NCBI RefSeq assembly: GCF_009870825.1
Contig: NZ_WTWY01000016.1
Location: forward strand, 62,001-126,000
Direction: 5' to 3'
DNA from: Paenibacillus sp. USDA918EY
GTDB taxonomy: Bacteria > Bacillota > Bacilli > Paenibacillales > Paenibacillaceae
DNA: 64,000 nt
Part shown: positions 8,715 to 15,455 of the stretch, in pieces
Layout of the letters: each line of letters begins with the position of its first letter
Numbering within the stretch: position 1 is the stretch's first letter
Position numbers and translations under genes: made by a program
Notes under the pieces: model-generated
The model's input: only the letters and a program-made list of their open reading frames with translations
Database searches by the model: none
Told to the model about the DNA's origin: nothing

Positions 8715-8723
8715 TGGTACAGT
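8715..8723 (+). promoter_or_regulatory. Extended -10 promoter of the DUF418 gene
   Basis: TGG TACAGT is an extended -10 with no good -35 box, 21 bases before the TTG start. The missing -35 fits dependence on the neighbouring response regulator. Confidence 0.5.
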
Positions 8724-8744
8724 AGTCCGTGAGGTGATAAAACA

Positions 8745-9947
8745 TTGACGACACGCAAAAGGATTCGTTTGGTCGACGGCTTGCGGGGATTCAGCCTGCT
8801 GGGCATCCTGCTGGCCAACATGCTTATTTTTCAGTACGGAATGTTTGGAAAAGACGTCATGCATCTATTCCACGTTCCTGCAGCCGACAAGGCCGCACAT
8901 AACATTCTCCAGGTACTGGTCGAAGGCAGCTTTATGCCGATTTTCGCCTTTGTATTCGGGTTCGGCATGATCAAGATGAAGGAGAGTTTAAACGCCAAAA
9001 ACCGAAAGGCCGGCTGGCCGTTGGTGCGCCGCTTTGCGATGCTGATCGGGCTGGGCCTCTTGCATAGCACGTTTTTGTGGGACGGGGATATTTTGCTGTT
9101 TTACGGCGCGATCGGATTTCTGCTGCTGATTTTCATGAACCGCAAGCCGAAGACGCTGATGGTGTGGAGCATCATTTTCCTGACGGTGGCGGGGCTGATC
9201 GGACTGGCGCCCGAAGATAAAGCCGACAAGGAAATGCAGGCGATGAATCACCGGATCGAAACCTACGTGCAGTCGACGGTGACGTTGTACGCCGAGGGTT
9301 CCTATGCGGAAATCAAACATGACCGGAATACGGCCAATCCGCTCGGCGACAACGCGTTCATCCTGGTTCTGGCTTTGTTTTCCCCGCTCATAACCGCGCC
9401 GATGTTCCTGACCGGCATGTATGCGGCAAAGAAGGGGTGGTTTGCCGACCCTGACGAAAACAAAAGCATGTACCGGAAAGGCGCGCTGATTTTCATTCCG
9501 CTCGGGATCGCTATGAAAACCTTTCACCTGTTATTCCCGGCAATGATCGGTTCAGGCAGCGGGGAAATGCTTGGGGGATTTGCCCTGTCGATCGGGTACA
9601 TCATGGGCTTTTCGCTGCTGTATACGAAGTTTGCGCCGTCCCCTTTGATGGAGCGGTTCGAAGCCGTCGGCAAGCTTTCCCTGACCAACTATTTGATGCA
9701 AACGGTCATCTGCACGACGCTATTTTACGGGTACGGGTTCGGCTGGTTCGGGAAACTCGGCGTGATTTTCGGCTGCGCGCTGAGTCTGGTCATTTACGGC
9801 GTGCAGCTGTTCGCCAGCGGCTGGTACATGAATCGGTTCAAATCCGGTCCGGTGGAGCGTGTGCTGAGAATGTGGACGTATTTTTCATGGGACGGAAAGG
9901 CTAAACGGAAAAAGATCGTAACGAAAACGGCGGCCGCCGAAGCCTAG
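8745..9947 (+). CDS. DUF418-family membrane protein
   Basis: 400 aa. Start is TTG at 8745, preceded by GAGGTG at good spacing. The N-terminus RIRLVDGLRGFSLLGILLANM is the signature of the YeiB/DUF418 group. Roughly eight to ten transmembrane helices follow, with the conserved AVGKLSLTNYLMQT near residue 305 in the DUF418 domain. Family members are inner-membrane proteins, related to acyltransferase-like proteins, of unknown substrate. It is divergent from the response regulator/kinase operon, and the intergenic direct repeats suggest it is their main target. A terminator candidate lies downstream, beyond the zinc-ribbon gene. Confidence 0.88.
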   Translation: MTTRKRIRLVDGLRGFSLLGILLANMLIFQYGMFGKDVMHLFHVPAADKAAHNILQVLVEGSFMPIFAFVFGFGMIKMKESLNAKNRKAGWPLVRRFAMLIGLGLLHSTFLWDGDILLFYGAIGFLLLIFMNRKPKTLMVWSIIFLTVAGLIGLAPEDKADKEMQAMNHRIETYVQSTVTLYAEGSYAEIKHDRNTANPLGDNAFILVLALFSPLITAPMFLTGMYAAKKGWFADPDENKSMYRKGALIFIPLGIAMKTFHLLFPAMIGSGSGEMLGGFALSIGYIMGFSLLYTKFAPSPLMERFEAVGKLSLTNYLMQTVICTTLFYGYGFGWFGKLGVIFGCALSLVIYGVQLFASGWYMNRFKSGPVERVLRMWTYFSWDGKAKRKKIVTKTAAAEA

Positions 9948-10014
9948 CGCCTTGGGGAAGGTTTGACGGCAGGATATATTGTGTCAAAAGACGCACACGA
10001 ATGAAGAGGCGGGA

Positions 10015-10155
10015 TTATTTTTCAGGGTTCTCGCGCTGCTCCTCGCATTCAAAACACTCCAGCGTCTGATCCTCCTGCACGGTGCCGTTCAAAAAACCGT
10101 TCTCGCAATAAATCGCTTTGCCGCAGCTGCGGCAGCAGCCGATGAATTCCTGCAT
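10015..10155 (-). CDS. 46-aa zinc-ribbon protein
   Basis: 46 aa, ATG at 10155 six bases after GGAGGTG, TAA at 10015. It has a CCRSC group at residues 7-11 and CFEC at 34-37, plus an extra cysteine at 17, giving two knuckles of a likely zinc ribbon. The remainder is acidic (CEEQRENPEK at the end). It has no signal peptide, so it is cytoplasmic. It is convergent with the DUF418 gene and downstream of the DUF1328-like gene on the same strand, but a hairpin lies between them. Function is unknown; small zinc ribbons of this size often bind nucleic acid or act as adaptors. Confidence 0.7.
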   Translation of the reverse strand: MQEFIGCCRSCGKAIYCENGFLNGTVQEDQTLECFECEEQRENPEK

Positions 10156-10225
10156 CGCCCGCACCTCCATTTTTTATAGAAAAAAGGTTGGAACAGCTCC
10201 ATATTACCACGGGATGAAGGCAAGC

Positions 10226-10266
10226 AAAACGGACAGCTTCTTGGATCAAGAGGCTGCCCGTTTTTT
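10226..10266. terminator. Bidirectional terminator
   Basis: AAAACGGACAGC ... GCTGCCCGTTTTTT with an inner CTTG/CAAG pairing. The T run is strongest on the plus strand, but the minus strand also ends in TTTT and would terminate the DUF1328-like gene. Confidence 0.65.
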
Positions 10267-10317
10267 CATCATTTTTTCTTTTGGATGATGCCTTAAAGGC
10301 TTCTTCTTCGCCCTTCG

Positions 10318-10479
10318 TCAACTTCTGACGCGTCCGAAAAACAGAGACACGATAAACAAAACGAGGAAAATGAAGAACAATACCTTCGCGATGCCAACCG
10401 CCGCCGATACGATGCCGAAGAATCCGAAAATCCCCGCGACAATAGCTATGATCAAAAATAGTATGGACCATCCTAACAT
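10318..10479 (-). CDS. DUF1328/YtjA-like small membrane protein
   Basis: 53 aa, ATG at 10479 after AAAGGGTGA. It consists of two hydrophobic helices, LGWSILFLIIAIVAGIFGF and then a second from about residue 31 to 48, separated by a glycine/alanine turn, ending in RVRS. The opening LGW and the AxxAGxxGF pattern match the DUF1328 (YtjA) family of small inner-membrane proteins found in many bacteria, often stress-linked, with no known biochemical role. It is monocistronic, with a terminator about 55 bases downstream. Confidence 0.8.
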   Translation of the reverse strand: MLGWSILFLIIAIVAGIFGFFGIVSAAVGIAKVLFFIFLVLFIVSLFFGRVRS

Positions 10480-10682
10480 GTGAATCACCCTTTCCTTTCT
10501 AAGTATGATGGGATACTTACTTGTAACCGCTCTGCCGCCGATTGAACCGGGAAAAGGATGATTTTTGCCGGATGCGTCCTATTCGAAGGCCGTATTTCAA
10601 GGCGTCGAGTCCGGCCACTACCCTTTGATGAAATCTTTTGGGCGTCCGTATATATCAACAGCCGAATTTCGCAATATCTTTA

Positions 10683-10711
10683 TTGTAAACGCATTCAACT
10701 GGCTTTATCGT
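10683..10711 (+). promoter_or_regulatory. Possible sigma-A promoter for the methyltransferase gene
   Basis: TTGTAA, 17 bases, TATCGT, then a GGAGG-type ribosome binding site before the ATG at 10735. The -10 is only a 4 of 6 match. Confidence 0.35.
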
Positions 10712-10734
10712 AATTTTATAAGGAGGGATGACGC

Positions 10735-11787
10735 ATGAATGTCAATGCCGGGACGACCGCCCATGCAGGCGGCGGCTCCGCCGTCGGTCTGGATCAGACG
10801 GAGCTTACGCCGCAATACCGAGCGGATCTCCGTTCGCACGCTTCACGCGAGTATCAAAAGTTCGTTTGCCTGAATCCCGTAAATGACTGGTCCTTGTTGA
10901 CTTGGGAGGAGGTCGGCAAACCTTACGAGGTGAAAACCGTCGCGCAGGACCGCAAGGCATGGGAACAGGAACACGGATCCGCGATGGATGCCCATACCGC
11001 CTGGACCTACTTCAACCGCTCTTTCCATGAATGGTTCATGAAAGACGTGCCCGCCGAAATCGACCGGAGCAAGCAGAATTTTTTCCAGGGCTTAAAGGCT
11101 TTCCGCATGGAGGAAATTCGCGAAGGTCTCGGAGAGGTCGTTCGCCTCCATTTATGGAACTACGTGCACCGCATTCAGGACGGCATCTGGGATCCGCGGG
11201 GCAAACGGGCGTTATTCGAGGGATTGGACGCGGCAAAACCGAAAATTTTGTTTCTTGGCGCCGCCGAAGGATACGAAGCGATGCAGCTCGCGGCGATGTA
11301 TCCCGGAGCGGAGGTCGTGCTGGTCGACTATGACGAATACTGCCGCAGCACCCGTTTCGCCGAGTTTCCGGAAAGTTATCCTTTCCTAGGCGAAAATCCC
11401 CGGACCGGCGGCCCGCAAGTATATTACAAACCTGACTTCAACATAGAATACGTGGTGAGCGACATCCGGCGGCTGCCTTTCGGGAAAGAGTTTGATCTCG
11501 TGTTGTCGGTCGGGCTGCTGGAGCATTTTCCGGATGAAATGAAACCGGAGGTTGTCGATTGGCATCGCCGTTTTTTGAAGCCCGGAGGTTATGCCATATT
11601 GACGACGCCGAGAAACCAGCTGCGCTCACGCCTGTTTTACCGGATCATGGCCGACGTGATGAACCATACGTACCGCGAATTGATGACCGTGCGGCAGATG
11701 GGGCTGTACATTTATGAAAACGGCTTTGACATTTGCCGGCACGGGTATATCAAGGTGCATAACGGCGTCGTGGCAAAGGTTCGGTGA
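10735..11787 (+). CDS. SAM-dependent methyltransferase, 350 aa
   Basis: Start ATG follows AAGGAGG. The N-terminal 150 residues are not recognised; they are charged and aromatic-rich (WTYFNRSFHEWFMKD). The methyltransferase core starts near residue 170 with ILFLGAAEGYEAMQL (motif I, degenerate: GAAEG for GxGxG), followed by VVLVDYDEY, LVLSVGLLEHF and FLKPGGYAILTTP. Overall it is a class I fold with a long N-terminal extension, so the substrate is probably specific and unusual. It stands alone between the DUF1328-like gene and a convergent secreted protein. Target and pathway cannot be read. Confidence 0.85.
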   Translation: MNVNAGTTAHAGGGSAVGLDQTELTPQYRADLRSHASREYQKFVCLNPVNDWSLLTWEEVGKPYEVKTVAQDRKAWEQEHGSAMDAHTAWTYFNRSFHEWFMKDVPAEIDRSKQNFFQGLKAFRMEEIREGLGEVVRLHLWNYVHRIQDGIWDPRGKRALFEGLDAAKPKILFLGAAEGYEAMQLAAMYPGAEVVLVDYDEYCRSTRFAEFPESYPFLGENPRTGGPQVYYKPDFNIEYVVSDIRRLPFGKEFDLVLSVGLLEHFPDEMKPEVVDWHRRFLKPGGYAILTTPRNQLRSRLFYRIMADVMNHTYRELMTVRQMGLYIYENGFDICRHGYIKVHNGVVAKVR

Positions 11788-11813
11788 GGGGAGCCGCCAT
11801 CCCTGAAGCAAAA

Positions 11814-11841
11814 CGGGCTACCCGGTTCACCGGATAGCCCG
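11814..11841 (-). terminator. Terminator of the stalk-domain gene
   Basis: CGGGCTA(T/C)CCGG on both arms with a short loop, followed on the minus strand by TTTTGCTT. The methyltransferase gene converges on it, so it may serve both. Confidence 0.7.
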
Positions 11842-11849
11842 AAATGGGA

Positions 11850-12791
11850 TTATAGCTTTGTTTTAAACAAAAAATTGGCGTAGTCTTCTTCGCCGTCGCT
11901 GCCGTCATTCGTAATCCAATAGAAATTCGCCGAGCCTGCGGAATAATCGTATTCCGCCAATACCATAGGAATAGCGATGACGTACTCGTCATTTTCGAGC
12001 GGACTGACGTATCTGTCAGGCACGTCTTCGGGGTAACCGGAGGAAATCGTTTGAAAATAAATGATCAAACTTTGATCTTTGAAGCCAAAGCGATTTTTAA
12101 TATCGTTGGAAAGATCTTTTGTTAACTTATAAAGAATATTGGGATCCTTGTCTACGGCATCCGCTAGGTTTGTCAGTTGATCATAGTCAGTTACGGTTAC
12201 GGCGACTTCGATTTCATGGCCTTCCATATAGGACACCCAATAATCAGCGTCAAGGGTGATGCCGGAGCTGCTGAGAACAGGATGTTTTTCGTACAGGTAG
12301 TCTTCGATGGCCTCCTCGTTCGCGGCCGTTTTTCCCGTGTTCGCCGAAACAGGCGGCGTGGATGCTCCCTTGCTTCCGCTGGTGATGACAATCGTGTTCG
12401 AATCCGGCAGGCTGACCGTCGCGCCGGTTGATTCGCCGATAAACCGGAGCGGAACAAAAACTCTCCCGCCGATCATTTCAGGAGGGACGATCATTTTGAC
12501 GGGATTTCCGTTCACGTAAGCATTTTTGTTTCCTACGGTGAGAATGATTTGATTACCGTTTTTCGAAGCGGTGATTTTTTTGCCGGCCGGATCCCAGGAA
12601 TATTGAATGCCCAAACTCTTTAAAATCGAGGACATGGGAACAAGCGTCGTTCCCTGCTTGACGACCGGAGCCTGATCCAGAATGACGGGGCGACCGTCGA
12701 CAATTATTTTTTTCACGGCGTCGGCATGAGCTGCTGCAGCAGTTGTCGACAACAATATTGCAATAGCGGCAGTAATGGCTGCCTTTTTCAT
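11850..12791 (-). CDS. Secreted protein with copper-amine-oxidase N-terminal (stalk) domain
   Basis: 313 aa. A clear signal peptide (MKKAAITAAIAILL..., cleavage near AHA-DA at residue 24) directs export. Residues 27-140 form a Cu_amine_oxidN1 'stalk' domain: VDGRPVILDQAP, LVPMSSILKSLGIQYSWD, then FVPLRFIGESTGATV. The C-terminal 160 residues are unassigned; they are acidic and aromatic (YDYSAGSANFYWITND), possibly an independent fold. Stalk domains are very common in Paenibacillus exported proteins and are not catalytic by themselves. It seems monocistronic. Function is unknown, probably at the cell surface. Confidence 0.82.
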   Translation of the reverse strand: MKKAAITAAIAILLSTTAAAAHADAVKKIIVDGRPVILDQAPVVKQGTTLVPMSSILKSLGIQYSWDPAGKKITASKNGNQIILTVGNKNAYVNGNPVKMIVPPEMIGGRVFVPLRFIGESTGATVSLPDSNTIVITSGSKGASTPPVSANTGKTAANEEAIEDYLYEKHPVLSSSGITLDADYWVSYMEGHEIEVAVTVTDYDQLTNLADAVDKDPNILYKLTKDLSNDIKNRFGFKDQSLIIYFQTISSGYPEDVPDRYVSPLENDEYVIAIPMVLAEYDYSAGSANFYWITNDGSDGEEDYANFLFKTKL

Positions 12792-12884
12792 TCATATTTC
12801 TCCCATCTAGTAAATTTGTACCAAATAAGAGGAATAATATACCTATTACAGATCTACCGTCAATAGTTTTTATGATGTAGGGCG

Positions 12885-13625
12885 TTACATCGACTGCCCC
12901 GCATCCACCGTGATGATTTGCCCCGTCATCGCCTCCTGCCCCAGGACGGCGCAGATCATATGGGCGATATCTTCGGGAGATGCGGTTTCCCCCAGCAAAA
13001 GGTTGCCCGCCAATTGTTCCATTTGACGCTCGCGCCCTTCCCACCATCGGGTCAGCACGGCACCGGGCGCGACGGCGTTCACCCGGATGTGCGGGGCAAG
13101 CGCCTTGGCGAGGGATCGGGTCAAACCATGCACCGCCGCCTTGGAAACCGCATAAGGAAGCGACGAGCCCGTTCCCGTGATGCCGGCGATGCTGCCGACG
13201 TTGACGATGGCTCCTTCCCCTTGCTTTTTCATATGTGGCGCAACCGCACGCGCGCAGTAAAACATGCCTTTCACGTTAATTCCAAACAATTCGTCCCACG
13301 CCTCCTCGCTGACCCCGTCGAGGTCGTCCATCGCGATATGGCGGGTTACGCTGGCATTGTTGACAAGCAGGTCTATCGTCCCCCACCGCTGCACGGCGGC
13401 TTCCGCCATTTCCTTCACCTCCCGCTCCCGGGAGACATCCGCCCGAACGGCAAACGCCTGCCCGCCCCGGCTCTGAATGATCCGCACCGTCTCCTCCGCT
13501 TCCTGTTCCGAACGCGAATAATTGACGGCCACGGCCGCGCCGCGTTCGGCCAACAAAAGGGATACCGCTCTCCCGATCCCCGTACCGCCGCCCGTAACCA
13601 ATGCCGTTTTACCTTGTAAGTCCAT
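12885..13625 (-). CDS. Short-chain dehydrogenase/reductase (FabG-like)
   Basis: 246 aa from ATG at 13625, nine bases after AGGAG. A classical SDR: TGGGTGIGRA nucleotide loop near residue 10, NNAS near 87, catalytic Ser in VGSIAG and YxxxK in PYAVSKAAVHG, and the C-terminal GQIITVDAGQSM. The Asn-Ser-Tyr-Lys tetrad looks intact, so an active NAD(P)H oxidoreductase is expected. It lies downstream of a tautomerase in the same direction, and both face a LysR gene, suggesting a small LysR-controlled catabolic or detoxification unit. The substrate is not evident; a glucose-dehydrogenase-like role is possible. Confidence 0.9.
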   Translation of the reverse strand: MDLQGKTALVTGGGTGIGRAVSLLLAERGAAVAVNYSRSEQEAEETVRIIQSRGGQAFAVRADVSREREVKEMAEAAVQRWGTIDLLVNNASVTRHIAMDDLDGVSEEAWDELFGINVKGMFYCARAVAPHMKKQGEGAIVNVGSIAGITGTGSSLPYAVSKAAVHGLTRSLAKALAPHIRVNAVAPGAVLTRWWEGRERQMEQLAGNLLLGETASPEDIAHMICAVLGQEAMTGQIITVDAGQSM

Positions 13626-13719
13626 TTGCATCCTCTCCTTTAACTTTAAAATTTTCGGTACTCATGGCTGAGAAAATTGCCAAACGGCTGAGAACCACCA
13701 AAATGGTGATCTACATGCA

Positions 13720-14109
13720 TCATGCTTTCGGAGCAAGCTGGGCCACTCCGTTTCCAAACGACCAGTTTTCCTGCGTGTTTTCCGTCAAAATAATCATGAC
13801 ATCCTGCGGACGAACCCCGGCGTTCTGTTCCAGCAGCTCCGCCATCCGTGCATACAACGCTTGTTTTTTGCGCAGCGGGCGCCCTTCCTTCATCGTAATT
13901 TGCACGAACATTTGCTGATCCGATCTGGCTATGTTCATGTAACCCGTATCGTATAAAAGCTCTCCCGGCCGGTGCGGCGTGATCACCTGAAAATAATCGT
14001 CTTCCGGCACGTCGATCGTTTCGATCATGGCTTGATGGATCGAGCGGCTGATGACGGACAGTTCTTCCTTGGACTTTCCTTGATGCAAATCTATGCGTAT
14101 AAACGGCAT
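13720..14109 (-). CDS. Tautomerase-family protein
   Basis: 129 aa from ATG at 14109, after AAAGGAGG; the longer frame to 14151 has no better site. The protein begins MPFIRIDLHQGKSKEEL, so Pro1 after Met removal is available as the general base of the 4-oxalocrotonate tautomerase superfamily. DDYFQVITPHRPGELLYD and a late NTQENWSFGNG are typical of longer Bacillus/Paenibacillus members. The protein is about twice a 4-OT monomer and likely a fused two-unit version. It is divergent from the LysR gene and probably regulated by it; the SDR follows 95 bases after its stop. Confidence 0.88.
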   Translation of the reverse strand: MPFIRIDLHQGKSKEELSVISRSIHQAMIETIDVPEDDYFQVITPHRPGELLYDTGYMNIARSDQQMFVQITMKEGRPLRKKQALYARMAELLEQNAGVRPQDVMIILTENTQENWSFGNGVAQLAPKA

Positions 14110-14150
14110 GCTACTACCGCCTCCTTTGATGTGTTTTGCCGGCAAAATCA

Positions 14151-14180
14151 TTGTATCCGATGCATATCTATCTGTATAAT
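14151..14180 (+). promoter_or_regulatory. Sigma-A promoter of the LysR gene
   Basis: TTGTAT, 18 bases, TATAAT, about 50 bases before the ATG. It sits between the two divergent starts, so LysR binding nearby could control both directions. Confidence 0.5.
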
Positions 14181-14199
14181 TGAATTAAATGAACTCATA

Positions 14200-14216
14200 G
14201 TTCGAATTTTTTGAAC
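14200..14216. promoter_or_regulatory. Candidate LysR-type operator
   Basis: GTTC-N9-GAAC, containing an AT-rich centre and a T-N11-A core, lies just upstream of the lysR ribosome binding site, as expected for autoregulation. Confidence 0.4.
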
Positions 14217-14231
14217 AGATAAGGAGGCGCC

Positions 14232-15146
14232 ATGGATCTTAAATCGGTCAAAACCTTTCACCGGATCGTAGCCCTTGGGGGCTTCAACCGTGCGGCGGAG
14301 GAACTGAATTACGCCCAGTCCACCGTGACGATGCAGATCCAAAAGCTGGAGTCCGAGCTTGGCATGCGCCTGATCGAACGCGGCAAAACCTTCGAGCTGA
14401 CCGAAGCGGGCCGCCTCTTTCTGGAGCAAAGCGCGCCGATCGTGCGGGATATCGAGCAGCTGCAGGACACGATGACGGGGCTCGCCCTTGGAGAAACCGG
14501 GCATGTACGGCTTGGCGCCGTGGAGCCGATCGCCAGCTACCGGCTGCCGGACATTTTGGCCGGGTTTTTCCGCGACTATCCTCAAATCCATGTATCCGTC
14601 ACGATTGCCAATTCCCCAACGTTATGCGGTCAGCTGCAGCATGGCGAGCTGGATTTGGCCGTATGCTCTCCGCCGCTGTTCGGGACGGAATTGCACTTTG
14701 AACCGGTGCTGACGGAGCGGTTTGTCGTGCTGCTCCCCGAAAGCCACCCGCTGACAAGCAAAGACGCGATCGCGATCCGGGATTTGCGCGACCACCGCCT
14801 GCTCATTACCTCGGCTGATTGCCCGTACCGCCGCAAGCTGGAGATGCTTATGCAGGAGTCCGGCGGGCATCCGCCGGATACCGTTGAGATCGGCAGCATG
14901 TCCGCCTTGAAATATTATGTGCAAAGCGGCATCGGGGCCGCGCTTGTTCCTTTATCCGTGCTATGCCCGGAGCCTGACGGAACGGTGGTTCGGCCGCTGC
15001 AGGGGGATGAGGTCGATCTGACCTGCGGCCTTGCATGCAAGGCGGCGGAGTACCCGCCGCGTCTTGCTGCAGGCAAGCTTTACGGCCAGTTAAAAGAGGG
15101 GTTGGCATGGAGCACAGCAGCCCCGGCAGTCGGCGCGCAGCCATAA
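14232..15146 (+). CDS. LysR-family transcriptional regulator
   Basis: 304 aa, ATG after AAGGAGGC. The N-terminal winged helix is canonical: LKSVKTFHRIVALGGFNRAA, then QSTVTMQIQKLESELGMRLI (residues 28-50). The effector domain starts near 90 (VRLGAVEPIASYRLP) with PLTSKDAIAIRDLRDHRLL in the second lobe. Divergent from the tautomerase-SDR pair, its obvious candidate target. The effector is unknown; CysR/YofA-like members are similar in length. No terminator was seen immediately after the stop. Confidence 0.92.
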   Translation: MDLKSVKTFHRIVALGGFNRAAEELNYAQSTVTMQIQKLESELGMRLIERGKTFELTEAGRLFLEQSAPIVRDIEQLQDTMTGLALGETGHVRLGAVEPIASYRLPDILAGFFRDYPQIHVSVTIANSPTLCGQLQHGELDLAVCSPPLFGTELHFEPVLTERFVVLLPESHPLTSKDAIAIRDLRDHRLLITSADCPYRRKLEMLMQESGGHPPDTVEIGSMSALKYYVQSGIGAALVPLSVLCPEPDGTVVRPLQGDEVDLTCGLACKAAEYPPRLAAGKLYGQLKEGLAWSTAAPAVGAQP

Positions 15147-15300
15147 AAACTAAGGAAGACTGCCGCCAGCGCAGCCTTCGACAGCAGTAGGACGACGTGC
15201 CATCGTCGTATTTTCACGGAAGACGGAGCGCGTTTCGCCGAAAATTTATGCGAGGCAATGATGCTTGGATGGTTATGAGTAGAGGGATTATACGCTTGCA
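15147..15300. other. Intergenic DNA with no recognised gene
   Basis: The 309-base gap between lysR and the phosphoesterase gene is non-coding. This part shows no convincing promoter, ribosome binding site or hairpin; the rest holds a terminator and a tandem repeat listed separately. Confidence 0.6.
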
Positions 15301-15325
15301 AAAAAGCCCAGGGCGCAGGCCCTGG
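15301..15325. terminator. Terminator beyond the phosphoesterase gene
   Basis: CCAGGGC GCAG GCCCTGG gives a 7-bp GC-rich stem followed on the minus strand by GCTTTTTT and on the plus strand by ACTTTTT, so it can work in both directions. On the minus strand it is separated from the phosphoesterase stop by the tandem repeat. Confidence 0.8.
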
Positions 15326-15326
15326 A

Positions 15327-15422
15327 CTTTTTACTAATCTTTTTATTAATCCTTCTACTAATCTTTTTATTAATCTTTTTATTAATCCTTCTACTAATCT
15401 TTTTATTAATCTTTTTATTAAT
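15327..15422. repeat. Eight tandem 12-bp units with a 36-bp super-repeat
   Basis: Exactly eight adjacent 12-base units, each ending in TAAT. Three variants occur: CTTTTTACTAAT (once), CTTTTTATTAAT (B, five times) and CCTTCTACTAAT (C, twice). The order is variant 1, B, C, B, B, C, B, B, so the last six units form two identical 36-base C-B-B blocks. It is in the 3' untranslated region of the phosphoesterase mRNA, directly before the terminator hairpin. Confidence 0.92.
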
Positions 15423-15455
15423 CCGTATCGCTTTTCTTGATGTCTTGCTCTTCCC

